From the NCBI GenBank assembly GCA_963831605.1, contig CAWHQR010000003.1, positions 434,001 to 498,000 of the forward strand: DNA of 64,000 bases. The letters are read 5' to 3'. The position numbers and the translations under genes are program-made. Under the pieces are notes generated by a model that saw only the letters and a list, made by a program, of their open reading frames with translations, did not search any database and was not told the origin of the DNA. The DNA is from DASUPK01 sp963831605 (lineage in GTDB: Bacteria; Actinomycetota; Thermoleophilia; Solirubrobacterales; 70-9). This document shows, piece after piece, positions 48,210-57,239 of the stretch (the first letter of the stretch is position 1; each line of letters opens with the position of its first letter).

Positions 48210-51089
48210 ATGGACCTGCTCGCGCCGGATGTGAGTCGGATCGCGCCGGAGGGGGGCGAGGCCGCGAGCGACCGGGTACCCGACGAACTCGCCTCGGGCA
48301 CACCTGAGCCCCTGCGCAGCGAGCTGATCGAGCTGCTCGGCCAGGATCGCGTGCTGACCCGGGTGATCGACCTGGTCCGATACGCATCGGACGCGAGTCC
48401 CTACCGGCTGCTCCCGAAGGCGGTCGTGATGGCGAGGGACGCAAATGACGTTGCGAAGGTCTTTGCCTACGCCCGCGCCTCAAAGGTCCCGCTCACCTTC
48501 CGCGCCGGGGGCACGAGCCTCAACGGGCAATCTCAAAGCGAGGGGATCCTCGTCGACGTCCGGCGCCACTGGACCGGGGTGGAGGTGCTGGACGACGGCG
48601 CTCGCGCTCGCGTCAAGCCCGGCACGGTCCTCGGCCACGCCAATCGCGTCCTCTGGCCCCACGGCCGCAAGCTCGGGCCCGATCCGGCGAGCACCGACAT
48701 CGCCTGCGTCGGCGGCGTGCTCGCCAACAACTCGGGCGGGATGCGCTGCGGCATCGTCGCGGACTCCTACAGCACGGTCCGCTCGCTGACCTTCGTGCTC
48801 CCGTCCGGGACCGTGATCGACACGGCCGCGCCGAACGCCGCCGAGCGCTTCGCGGAAGCCGAGCCGGAGCTCGCGAACGGCCTGGCCGAGATCCGGGACG
48901 AGATCCGCGCCGACACGGAGCTCACCGAGCGCATCCGGAAGAAATTCCAGATCAAGAACACCACCGGCTACCGGCTCTGCGCGTTCCTGGACGCCGACGA
49001 ACCGGTCGAGATCTTCCGCCGTCTTCTGATCGGCTCTGAGGGAACGCTCGGCTTCATCGCCGAGGCCGTCCTGGAGACGGTCGTGAAGCCATCTCGCACC
49101 ACGGTCTCCTGGCTGCACTTCGACGGGATCGAATCGGCCACCGAGCCGGTGCCGGCGCTGGTCGAAGCGGGCGCAAGTGCGGTCGAGCTGATGGTGGCCC
49201 CGGCGCTGATGGTCGCCGCGAGCAACATCGCCGGTGCCCCGCAGGACTGGCTGGAGCTGCCACCCACCTCGGCAGCGCTGCTCGTCGAGTTCGGGGCGGA
49301 ATCGGACGGCGAGCTCGACAAGCTCGTCGCCGGCGCCGAGGAGATCCTCCGTGAGCACGAGATGATCAAGCCTCCCGACTTCACTCGCGACCCCGAGCGG
49401 ATCGAGGTCTCCTGGACCGTGCGCGAGGGGCTGCACGGGCTGATCGGCCGCTTCCGCCCACCGGGGACCTCGCTGATCATCGAGGACGTCTGCGTGCCCC
49501 CGGAGCGGATCGCCGAGTCGGCCCGGGACATCCAGGGCCTGCTGGGCGAGCACGGCTTCCTACCGGGTGTGGCCGGCCACACCTCCGCCGGGAACCTCCA
49601 CTTCATGCTCACCCCGGACTTCTCGAAGCAGGAGGACCTCGAGCGCTATGAGGCCTTCATGGAGCAGCTGGTCGCGCTGATCCTCGACAAGTACGACGGC
49701 TCGCTGAAGGCCGAGCACGGCACCGGCGTGAACATGGCGCCCTACGTCGAGCGCGAATGGGGGGAGAAGGCGACCGAGCTGATGTGGCGGGTGAAGAAGC
49801 TCGCGGATCCCGATGTGGTGCTTGCCCCTGGCGTCCTGCTCAGCCGCGATGAGGGCGCTCACCTGCGCAACCTGAAGACGACGCCCGAGATCGAGGAGGT
49901 CGCGACGACCTGCGTCGAGTGCGGCTTCTGCGAGCCGGTCTGCCCGAGCCGCCACCTGACCACCACGCCCCGGCAGCGGATCGTCATCCGGCGGGAGATG
50001 GCGCGCCAGCCGAAGGGATCCCCGGTGCAACGGGCCCTGGTCGAGCAGTACGAGTACGACGGGATCCAGACCTGCGCCGCCGACGGCACCTGCCAGATCG
50101 CCTGCCCGCTCGGGATCGACACGGGCAAGCTGATCAAGGGATTCCGCGCCGAGGAGCACTCCGAGAAGGAGCAGCGGCAGGCCGCCCGCGTCGCCGAGCA
50201 CTGGTCGTCCGTCGAGAAGACCGCCCGCGCGGGGCTTCGGGCCGGCACCGTGGCAGGCCCGCTGATGCGCGGCGCCGCCAACGCCGCCCGGTCGCTGTTC
50301 AGCGACGAGCTCGTCCCCTCGTGGCCACGCAACATGCCGCCACCCGCGCCGGCGAAGCTGCCACGCACCTCGCGCGAGGGCGCCGCCGCCGTCTACATGC
50401 CCGCCTGCGTCAACCGGATCTTCGGGCCGCCGCGGAACGACGGCGGCCTGCCGCTTCTCGAGGCGATGGTTGCCGTGTCAGCAAGGGCCGGGATGCCGGT
50501 CTGGATCCCGGAGGACGTCGCCGGCAACTGCTGCTCGGTCCCCTGGGCCTCGAAGGGATACACGGAAGGCGCGAAGCTGATGGCGGGCCGCACCACCGAG
50601 GCGCTCTGGCGCTGGAGCGGTGAGGGCAAGCTGCCTGTGGTGATCGACGCCAGCTCCTGCTCGCACGGCCTCGCCGAGGAGGCGCGGGAACGTCACCCGG
50701 AGATCGAGATCCTCGATTCGGTCGCCTGGGCGGGCCGACTGCTCCCCAACCTCAACGTCCGACAGAAGCTCGGCTCGGTTGCGCTCCACCCGACCTGCTC
50801 GACGCGGCACATGGGCCTCGAGCGCCAGCTGCGCGAGATCGCGGACGCGATGGCGGACGAGGTGGTCCAGCCGATCCGCGCCACCTGCTGCGGCATGGCG
50901 GGAGACCGGGGCATGCTCCATCCCGAGCTGACGAAGTCGGCGACGGCTGAGGAGGCGGCGGAGCTCGCCGGATCCCGCCATGACGCGTATGTGAGCAGCA
51001 ACCGCACCTGCGAGATCGGCCTGCAGGAGGCGACCGGCGAGGCCTACGAGTCGTTCCTGATCCCGCTCGAGCGGGTCACGCGTCCCTGA
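48210..51089 (+). CDS. FAD-linked oxidase fused to Fe-S/CCG domains (D-lactate dehydrogenase type)
   Basis: 959 residues from ATG 48210. Residues 60-500 are a PCMH-type FAD domain: AVVMARDANDVAKVFAYARA, LTFRAGGTSLNGQSQSEGIL, GPDPASTDIACVGGVLANNS and GSEGTLGFIAEAVLE. Then two Fe-S clusters, CVECGFCEPVCPSRHL and CAADGTCQIACPLGIDTGK. The end has CCG-type motifs VAGNCCSVPWASKG, LHPTCSTRHMGLERQL and ATCCGMAGDRGMLHPEL. This GlcD-GlcF type fusion oxidises D-lactate or a similar 2-hydroxy acid and passes electrons to quinone. Alone, probably membrane-attached. Confidence 0.9.
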   Translation: MDLLAPDVSRIAPEGGEAASDRVPDELASGTPEPLRSELIELLGQDRVLTRVIDLVRYASDASPYRLLPKAVVMARDANDVAKVFAYARASKVPLTFRAGGTSLNGQSQSEGILVDVRRHWTGVEVLDDGARARVKPGTVLGHANRVLWPHGRKLGPDPASTDIACVGGVLANNSGGMRCGIVADSYSTVRSLTFVLPSGTVIDTAAPNAAERFAEAEPELANGLAEIRDEIRADTELTERIRKKFQIKNTTGYRLCAFLDADEPVEIFRRLLIGSEGTLGFIAEAVLETVVKPSRTTVSWLHFDGIESATEPVPALVEAGASAVELMVAPALMVAASNIAGAPQDWLELPPTSAALLVEFGAESDGELDKLVAGAEEILREHEMIKPPDFTRDPERIEVSWTVREGLHGLIGRFRPPGTSLIIEDVCVPPERIAESARDIQGLLGEHGFLPGVAGHTSAGNLHFMLTPDFSKQEDLERYEAFMEQLVALILDKYDGSLKAEHGTGVNMAPYVEREWGEKATELMWRVKKLADPDVVLAPGVLLSRDEGAHLRNLKTTPEIEEVATTCVECGFCEPVCPSRHLTTTPRQRIVIRREMARQPKGSPVQRALVEQYEYDGIQTCAADGTCQIACPLGIDTGKLIKGFRAEEHSEKEQRQAARVAEHWSSVEKTARAGLRAGTVAGPLMRGAANAARSLFSDELVPSWPRNMPPPAPAKLPRTSREGAAAVYMPACVNRIFGPPRNDGGLPLLEAMVAVSARAGMPVWIPEDVAGNCCSVPWASKGYTEGAKLMAGRTTEALWRWSGEGKLPVVIDASSCSHGLAEEARERHPEIEILDSVAWAGRLLPNLNVRQKLGSVALHPTCSTRHMGLERQLREIADAMADEVVQPIRATCCGMAGDRGMLHPELTKSATAEEAAELAGSRHDAYVSSNRTCEIGLQEATGEAYESFLIPLERVTRP

Positions 51090-51171
51090 GGGCAGAGACC
51101 GGCTCGGGCCTGCCCAGGTGGTAGCTGGGTCATCGGCAGCGCGGGGCATGGCGCTTTAGACTCGCGCCTCC

Positions 51172-52125
51172 TTGCCCGGCAACGGCAGTGCACTGAAGAG
51201 GTCCTCGCCCTGGCGCCCGCTCGTGAAGGGCGCCGCTGCGGCGGCGCTGGCGGCCGCCTTCGCCGTTCCGCTCATGCGAAAGAAGCGCCGCATCCCGCCG
51301 GCGGTGACGACGGCCGCCCTTGCGGCGGGCCCCCCGGCACTGGCCGTCCTGCGACCCCGCACCAAGCTGCGCGACGCCGGGATGTACGCGCTGCAGATGT
51401 GGGCGTTCGTGCTGGGGCACGAGCTTCCCTATGACGACCCCGAGCGGGCCGAGAGCCGGCTGCGCGTCGGCTACCCGATCCGCGTCGACCGAGTCCTCGG
51501 CGGGGGAGAGCTGCCGAACGTCAGGCTGCAGAGGGCGCTCGGCGGGCTCGGCAACAGGAACGTGGTCAACCGCTTCCTCTGCTGGGTCCACTGGTCGTGG
51601 TTCTTCGAACCGCACAGCGCCCTCACGTACATCCTCGCCCGCGATCAGGAGCAGTTCGCGCGGTCCGCGAGGCAGATGGCTGCCGTCTACGACCTCGGCT
51701 GCATCGTCTACGCCGCGGTCCCGACCGCCCCGCCCTGGTGGGCCTCCGAGGAGGGGTACACGGACGCCAAGGTCCGCCGGATCATGGTCGAGGTGGGCGA
51801 GGAGGAGTGGGGGAAGGCGTGGCCGGTCCTCTACGACGTGCTCGGCGGAAACCCCTGGGCCGCCATGCCGTCGCTCCACTTCGCGACCTCCCTGATGGCG
51901 GCGCTGCTGCTCTCCGAGATGGGGGTTCGCGAGGGAATCGCCGGGTGGGCCTATGCGGGGACCCTCGGCTTCGCGCTCGTCTACCTCGGCGAGCACTATG
52001 TCGTCGACCTGCTCGCGGGCGCCGCCCTCGTCTTCGCCATCCGGCTGGGCGAGCGTCACGCCGAGCCGCTCGCCAATGCGGTGAGTAGGGCATTGCAGCG
52101 ATTGGAGCGCATCGCGACTGAGTAA
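51172..52125 (+). CDS. PAP2-type inositolphosphotransferase/phosphatase membrane protein
   Basis: 317 residues from TTG 51172. Hydrophobic helices at LVKGAAAAALAAAFAVPL, PPALAVLRP, RFLCWVHWSWFFEPHSAL and several near the end. PAP2 catalytic motifs: WAAMPSLHFATSLMAALLLS (PSLHF) and YLGEHYVVDLLAGAALVFAI (H-x3-D). The Lys-containing first motif cannot be placed with certainty. The layout fits the Aur1/Ipt1-like branch that handles lipid-linked phosphate groups. The next gene is a lipid-flippase-like protein. Confidence 0.8.
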   Translation: MPGNGSALKRSSPWRPLVKGAAAAALAAAFAVPLMRKKRRIPPAVTTAALAAGPPALAVLRPRTKLRDAGMYALQMWAFVLGHELPYDDPERAESRLRVGYPIRVDRVLGGGELPNVRLQRALGGLGNRNVVNRFLCWVHWSWFFEPHSALTYILARDQEQFARSARQMAAVYDLGCIVYAAVPTAPPWWASEEGYTDAKVRRIMVEVGEEEWGKAWPVLYDVLGGNPWAAMPSLHFATSLMAALLLSEMGVREGIAGWAYAGTLGFALVYLGEHYVVDLLAGAALVFAIRLGERHAEPLANAVSRALQRLERIATE

Positions 52126-52147
52126 CGGTCTTTGCGAACATCAGGGC

Positions 52148-53329
52148 GTGAGGGAGGAGCGCCCACCAAGCGCTCAGGAGCATGAAGAGACGGCCCGCGA
52201 GATCGCCGCGGAGGCTGAGCCCAGCTTCTTTGCCGACCCGAAACGGCTGATCCAGACGGGGGTCGCGGTGGTGCTCCTGCTGGTTGCGACCTACGTCCTG
52301 ATCCCCAAGCTGTTCGACCTTCAGGACGCGCTCGGCAAGATCGATCAAGGGGACCCGGTGTGGATCGCGCTTGGGGTCGCCTTCTGCATCGTCATGTTCG
52401 CCGCCTATGTCGCCCTCTTCCGCGGCGTGGTGGGGGAGAACGTGATTCACCTGCGCTGGAACGAGAGCTACCAGATCACGTTGGCGGGACTGGCCGCGAC
52501 GCGCCTCTTCTCCGCGGGTGGCGCCGGCGGCATCCTGCTGACCTACTGGGCGCTTCGCAAGGCGGGCATGGAACGGCGTGAATCGGTCTGCCGGATGGTG
52601 GCGTTCCTGGTCGTCCTCTACTCCGTCTACCTGGTCGCCCTGATCGTCTTCGGGGTCCTGCTGCGGGTCGGGGCCCTCTCGGGCGAGGCACCGCTCTCGG
52701 GAACGGTGATCCCGGCAGCGCTGGCAGCGCTGGCACTGGTGCTTGGCCTGTTGATCGCCCTGCTCCCAAACGACTTCGAGCGACGGATCGAGCGCCACAC
52801 CTCAGGCCGCTTCGGCAAGCTCGCGCGGCGGCTCGCGACGGCCCCCGCCACCTTCGCGCAGGGGACCCGCACGGCCATCGCGTTCGTGCGCCATCCCAGC
52901 GCCGGGGTGCTGGCGTTCGGCGGCGCGATCGGGTTCTGGGGAGCGAACATCGCGATCCTCTGGGCGAGCTTTCACGCCTTCGACGTCTCGGTCCCCCTCG
53001 GAGTCGTCATTCAGGGTTTCTTCCTGGGCACCCTGGCCAACCTCTTTCCGTTTGCACCCGGTGGGGTGGGGGCGGTCGACGCCGGCCTGATCGGTGCCTT
53101 CGTGCTCTTCGGAGTTCCCAGTGATGCGGTCTTCCCCGCCGTTCTCACATATCGCGTCATCGCCTTCTGGCTGCCGATCCCGCCCGGGATCGTCGCCTTC
53201 TTCCAACTCCGCAAGACGGTCAATCGCTGGGAGCGGGAGGGCCGTAACAAGGAGGGGGCTGCCGCTACTATAAAAAGTGAAGTAAGAACGCCGGGCACAC
53301 CGATAGCCTCCGGAATCGAGGAAGCATGA
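52148..53329 (+). CDS. flippase-like / LPG-synthase transmembrane domain protein
   Basis: 393 residues from GTG 52148. Seven to eight helices of the UPF0104 type: VAVVLLLVATYVLIPKLFDL, SYQITLAGLAATRLFSAGGA, GGILLTYWALRKAGMERRES, and FLGTLANLFPFAPGGVGAVD, whose PGGVG is the family mark. No synthase domain. Such proteins move or gate lipid-linked molecules (MprF, AglD relatives). The 3' end overlaps trxB by 4 bases. The C-terminus is charged and cytosolic. Confidence 0.85.
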   Translation: MREERPPSAQEHEETAREIAAEAEPSFFADPKRLIQTGVAVVLLLVATYVLIPKLFDLQDALGKIDQGDPVWIALGVAFCIVMFAAYVALFRGVVGENVIHLRWNESYQITLAGLAATRLFSAGGAGGILLTYWALRKAGMERRESVCRMVAFLVVLYSVYLVALIVFGVLLRVGALSGEAPLSGTVIPAALAALALVLGLLIALLPNDFERRIERHTSGRFGKLARRLATAPATFAQGTRTAIAFVRHPSAGVLAFGGAIGFWGANIAILWASFHAFDVSVPLGVVIQGFFLGTLANLFPFAPGGVGAVDAGLIGAFVLFGVPSDAVFPAVLTYRVIAFWLPIPPGIVAFFQLRKTVNRWEREGRNKEGAAATIKSEVRTPGTPIASGIEEA

Positions 53330-54348
53330 GCGACCAGAACAACACAGAGAACGGCCAGGTCGAAGAGCTGATCATCATCGGCGGCGGGCCCTCCGGCTAC
53401 ACGGCTGCGCTCTATGCCGCCCGGGCCGAGCTCAAGCCGTTGGTCATCGAAGGCTTCCAGTGGGGCGGCCAGCTCCAGAACACAACCGACGTCGAGAACT
53501 ATCCGGGCTATCCCGAGGGCGTGATGGGGCCGGAGATGATGAACCAGTTCCGGGCCCAGGCCGAGCGTTTCGGCACGCGCTTCATCACCGACGACGCCAC
53601 CGAGGTCGAGCTGACCGACGGCGACGTTCACACCGTCCAGGTCGGCAAGGACACCTATCGCGCCAGGGCCGTGATCCTCTCGATGGGTGCGGAGCCCAAG
53701 CGGCTCGGCATCCCCGGCGAGCTGGAGCTCGGCGGCCGCGGGGTTTCCACCTGTGGAGTCTGCGACGGCGCCTTCTTCAAGGACCAGGACGTGGCCGTGA
53801 TCGGCGGTGGCGACTCGGCGATGGAGGACTCGATCTTCGTCTCGAAGTTCGCCAAGAACCTGAAGATCATCCACCGGCGCGACGAGTTCCGCGCGTCGAA
53901 GATCATGCAGGAGCGAGCTCGGGGCAAGGACAACATCGAGTTCGTGACGCCGTACGTGCCGCTCGAGTTCGTGGCCGGGGACGACGGCAAGGTGGCCAAG
54001 ATCCGCGTGAAGCACGCCGAGACCGGCGAGGAGAAGGAGATCGAGGTCGGCGGCGCGTTCGTCGCCATCGGTCACCGTCCGCGCTCGGAGCTGGTCGAGG
54101 GCCAGGTCGATCTGGACGACGAGGGCTACGTGGTGGTCGAGGAGCCCTCGACCAAGACCAAGCTGGGCGGCGTCTTCGCCGTCGGCGATCTCGTCGATCA
54201 CACCTATCGCCAGGCGGTCACCGCCGCCGGCAGCGGCACCAAGGGCGCCCTGGACGCCGAGTGGTACCTGCGCGACATGCCGCCCGACCCCGAGGAGCAC
54301 TGGGGCACCAACACGGGCGCGATCGTCGAAGCGGTCGAAGCCTCCTAG
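53326..54348 (+). CDS. trxB: thioredoxin reductase
   Basis: 340 residues from ATG 53326. FAD motif IIGGGPSGYTAALYAARAEL, NADPH motif AVIGGGDSAMEDSIFVSKFA, and the C-terminal FAD motif GVFAVGDLVDHTYRQAVTAA. The redox-active pair is STCGVCDGAFF: CGVC, instead of CATC of most bacterial enzymes. It reduces thioredoxin in the cytosol. Coupled to the flippase-like gene rather than to trxA. Confidence 0.92.
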   Translation: MSDQNNTENGQVEELIIIGGGPSGYTAALYAARAELKPLVIEGFQWGGQLQNTTDVENYPGYPEGVMGPEMMNQFRAQAERFGTRFITDDATEVELTDGDVHTVQVGKDTYRARAVILSMGAEPKRLGIPGELELGGRGVSTCGVCDGAFFKDQDVAVIGGGDSAMEDSIFVSKFAKNLKIIHRRDEFRASKIMQERARGKDNIEFVTPYVPLEFVAGDDGKVAKIRVKHAETGEEKEIEVGGAFVAIGHRPRSELVEGQVDLDDEGYVVVEEPSTKTKLGGVFAVGDLVDHTYRQAVTAAGSGTKGALDAEWYLRDMPPDPEEHWGTNTGAIVEAVEAS

Positions 54349-54581
54349 AACCGGGCACGCCGGGTCCAGCTGGTGATCACGCCATAGCCGGCAGGGACGG
54401 CGTAGTCGGGTGCGGCCTGCACCCCCGTCTGGACGATGTTGTCCCCGTGCCCGCAAACATAACCGACGGTTGCCGTCTGCCCGATCGTCACAGCGCCGAC
54501 GGCCGATGACGAGTCGGCCCCGAGCAGCCCCACAGTCACGAGCGCCGCGAACACCACTGGTCGAAGACTTCGGCGCATCAC
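54345..54581 (-). CDS. truncated secreted QAGD-family protein
   Basis: 78 residues from ATG 54581. Signal peptide SLRPVVFAALVTVGLLGADS, then VTIGQTATVGYVCGHGDNIV, VQAAPDYAVPAGYGVITSWT. The last segment matches the N-terminal strands of 1769-2722 (AAPSAGVLTSW) but the protein ends right there, RRARF, where others go on for 150-250 residues. Its stop overlaps that of trxB. Probably a 3'-truncated relative outside the repeat block. Confidence 0.6.
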   Translation of the reverse strand: MMRRSLRPVVFAALVTVGLLGADSSSAVGAVTIGQTATVGYVCGHGDNIVQTGVQAAPDYAVPAGYGVITSWTRRARF

Positions 54582-54681
54582 TGTTGCCCTCCTTGGCCCC
54601 TGTGTGATCGCAGCCTAATCCGAGTCCGATCGCCGCGTCAAGCACGTCGGCACCTTGCGGAAGCCGGAATACTGTTCGCTG

Positions 54682-56042
54682 GTGTCCTTGATCGAAACCC
54701 CGGAGAAGACGGCGCTGGGCTCCGGCCGGTCACCACCGGCTCCGCACTCCCCGGCCTACCGCCGGGACCCGACTGGTCGCTGCTGCGCTCGACCCGAACC
54801 TGGTGGAGGCGCCCGCTCCAGACGCTCGAGCAGTGTCAGGCCCGCTACGGCGACATGTTCACCTACCGGCTCCCGTACGAGGGCACCTGGGTCTTTCTCT
54901 CGGACCCCGAGGCCGTCAAGCAGGTCTTCACCGGCGATCCGCGGCTGCTGCACGCCGGGGAGGCAAATATCGTCCTGCTGCCGGTCCTGGGCGAGCATTC
55001 GGTCCTGCTGCTCGACGAGCCCGAGCACATGACGGAGCGAAAGCTGATGCTGCCGCCGTTCCACGGCAAGCGCATGCAGGCCTACGGCGAGGTGATGACC
55101 GAGATTGCCGCCCAGGAGATCGATCGCTGGCCGGCCGACCGTCCCATCCGGATGCGCCCCCGGATGCAGGCGATGACTCTCGAGATCATCCTGCGAGCTG
55201 TCTTCGGCGTCGGTGAAGGGGAGAGGCTCAATCGTCTTCGCGACCAGCTCCGGCGCACGCTCAACCTGCTCTCGCACCCGAGGCGGGCGATGTTCATGGT
55301 CGTCCTCGGCCCGGAGCGACTGCGCCGGTTTCCCCCGTTTCGCCGGCAGATGGAGCGGATCGACGCCCTCATCTACGAGGAAATCTCAGCGCGCCGCGGC
55401 GCCGAGGACCTGGCGGAGCGCGACGACATCCTCTCCCTGCTCCTTCAGGCTCGCCATGATGACGGGCGGCCGATGAGCGACCGCGAATTGCGCGACGAGC
55501 TCATGACCCTGCTCGTCGCCGGCCACGAGACGACCGCGACCGGGCTCTCCTGGGCGATCGAGCTGCTCGCTCGTCATCCCGCTGAGTTCGACCGCCTGCA
55601 GGCGGATGTCGCGGGCGGCGATGGCGCCTACATGGATGCCGTGATCAAGGAGACGCTGCGCCTGCGTCCGGTGATCTCCCTCGTCCTGCGCAAGCTGATG
55701 GAGCCCATGGAGATAGGAGGCAGGATGCTCCCCGCCGGCGTCACGGTGGCGCCCTCGATCTATCTCGTGCACCGGCGTCCCGACATCTATCCGGAGCCGC
55801 AGCGGTTCCGCCCCGAGCGCTTCCTGGAGCGACCCGCGGGCACCTATACATGGATCCCGTTCGGAGGAGGGGTGAGACGCTGCCTGGGAGCGGCGTTCGC
55901 GGAGTTCGAGATGTCCGTCGTCCTCAGGGAATTGGTGACTCGGCGCAGGCTGAGGCCGGTGGGCGAGCCCGAGCACTCGGTGAGGAGCACCATCACCAAC
56001 GTCCCCAATCGGGGGGCGGAGGTACTGCTTCCGCTGCGCTAG
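54682..56042 (+). CDS. cytochrome P450, frame break near the N-terminus
   Basis: The main frame contains LLVAGHETTATGLSWAIELL (I-helix oxygen-binding Thr), KETLRLRP (ExxR), FRPERFLERP and the heme Cys in PFGGGVRRCLGAAFAEFEM. The first ATG in this frame is 54855, too late: the upstream in-frame sequence LPGLPPGPDWSLLRSTRTWW and QTLEQCQARYGDMF belongs to the P450. The likely start VSLIETPEKTALGSG (GTG 54682) is one base out of phase; one lost base at about 54718-54735 joins them to about 453 residues, the normal length. Redox partner and substrate unknown. Confidence 0.85.
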
Positions 56043-56051
56043 CCCTGCGGC

Positions 56052-57239
56052 TCAGGAGGCGAAGTCGCGCAGGGCGGGCGCCGGCCGGTAGGCCTCGCCC
56101 CGCAGCTCGCGCAGCTCCTCGAGCACCCCGAGCGAGTGGCTCCAGCCGAGCCGCTCGCCCCATTCGAGCGGTCCGATCGGCCAGTTGTATCCGAGCTTCA
56201 TCGCCGTGTTGATGTCCTCCGCTGAGGCGACCCGCTCGCCGAGGGCGAAGCAGGCCTCGTTGGCGATCGTTGCGCCGAGGCGGGTGAGGACCACGGGTGC
56301 GTTCTCCCCCGCTACCTCGATCAGCTGGTCCTCGTCGAAGATCGGGCGCTCGCCCGGGAAGTCAGGGTCGCGCGGGCGGTGTGGCGTGTCGGTCTCGTAG
56401 ACGTAGAACCCGCGACCGGTCTTGCGCCCGAGCCGGCCCGAGGCCACCATCCGCTCGTGGATCGGCGTGGGACGCCAGCGCGGCTCGCCGAAGGACTGCT
56501 CCCAGAAGGACTTGGCGACCATGAAGTTGACGTCGAGTCCGATCAGGTCCATCAGCTCGAACGGGCCCATCCGCAGCCCCGCGCCGAGGCGGACTATGCG
56601 GTCGATCTCCTCGTGGGGCGCGACCCCCTCGCCGAGCATCCGCAGCGACTCGAGGAAGAAGGGGCGGACGCAGCGATTGGCGACGAAACCGACCGAATCC
56701 CGGGCGCGGATAGGGGTGCGGCCCATTCCCCGTGCCACCTCTGTGGCGAGCTCCAGGGCGGGGTCGCCGCTCTCGTCGCCCGCCACGATCTCGACGAGCT
56801 GCATCAGCGCCGGCGGGTTGAAGAAGTGCATCCCGACGATCCGCTGCGGCTCCGGAACGCCCGCCGCCAGCGCGGTCACCGAGAGGGACGAGGTGTTGGT
56901 GGCGAGAGTCGTCCCGGGTCCGCAGACCGAGGCGAGCCGCTCGAACAGGTTCCGCTTCAGCTCGAGGTCCTCGGGCGCAGCCTCGATGACGAGATCGCAA
57001 TCCCCGACGGACTCGATCAGGGTGTCGCCGCTCAGCCGCTCGAGGGCGGCGGTGGCCTCGGTCTCGCTCCAGCGGCCGCGCTCGGCGCCGCGCCGCAGTC
57101 CTCTGCGCAGCATCTCGACGCCACGCTCGAGCGCCTTCGAGTCGATCTCGTACAGGTGCGTCTCGAAGCCGCCGAGGGCCGCGATCTGCGCGATCCCGGC
57201 GCCCATCGTCCCGGCGCCGACGACCCCGACCTTCGTCAC
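56052..57239 (-). CDS. 3-hydroxyacyl-CoA dehydrogenase
   Basis: 395 residues from GTG 57239, overlapping the acyl-CoA dehydrogenase stop (GTGA). NAD domain VGVVGAGTMGAGIAQIAALG, the Glu pair DLVIEAAPEDLELKRNLF, ATNTSSLSVTALA, and the catalytic His in RIVGMHFFNPPALMQLVEIV. Two C-terminal helical domains follow (SVGFVANRCVRPFFLESLRM; GRKTGRGFYVYE), the second one repeated at NTAMKLGYNWPIGPLEWGER. Third step of beta-oxidation. Works with its two neighbours. Confidence 0.92.
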   Translation of the reverse strand: MTKVGVVGAGTMGAGIAQIAALGGFETHLYEIDSKALERGVEMLRRGLRRGAERGRWSETEATAALERLSGDTLIESVGDCDLVIEAAPEDLELKRNLFERLASVCGPGTTLATNTSSLSVTALAAGVPEPQRIVGMHFFNPPALMQLVEIVAGDESGDPALELATEVARGMGRTPIRARDSVGFVANRCVRPFFLESLRMLGEGVAPHEEIDRIVRLGAGLRMGPFELMDLIGLDVNFMVAKSFWEQSFGEPRWRPTPIHERMVASGRLGRKTGRGFYVYETDTPHRPRDPDFPGERPIFDEDQLIEVAGENAPVVLTRLGATIANEACFALGERVASAEDINTAMKLGYNWPIGPLEWGERLGWSHSLGVLEELRELRGEAYRPAPALRDFAS

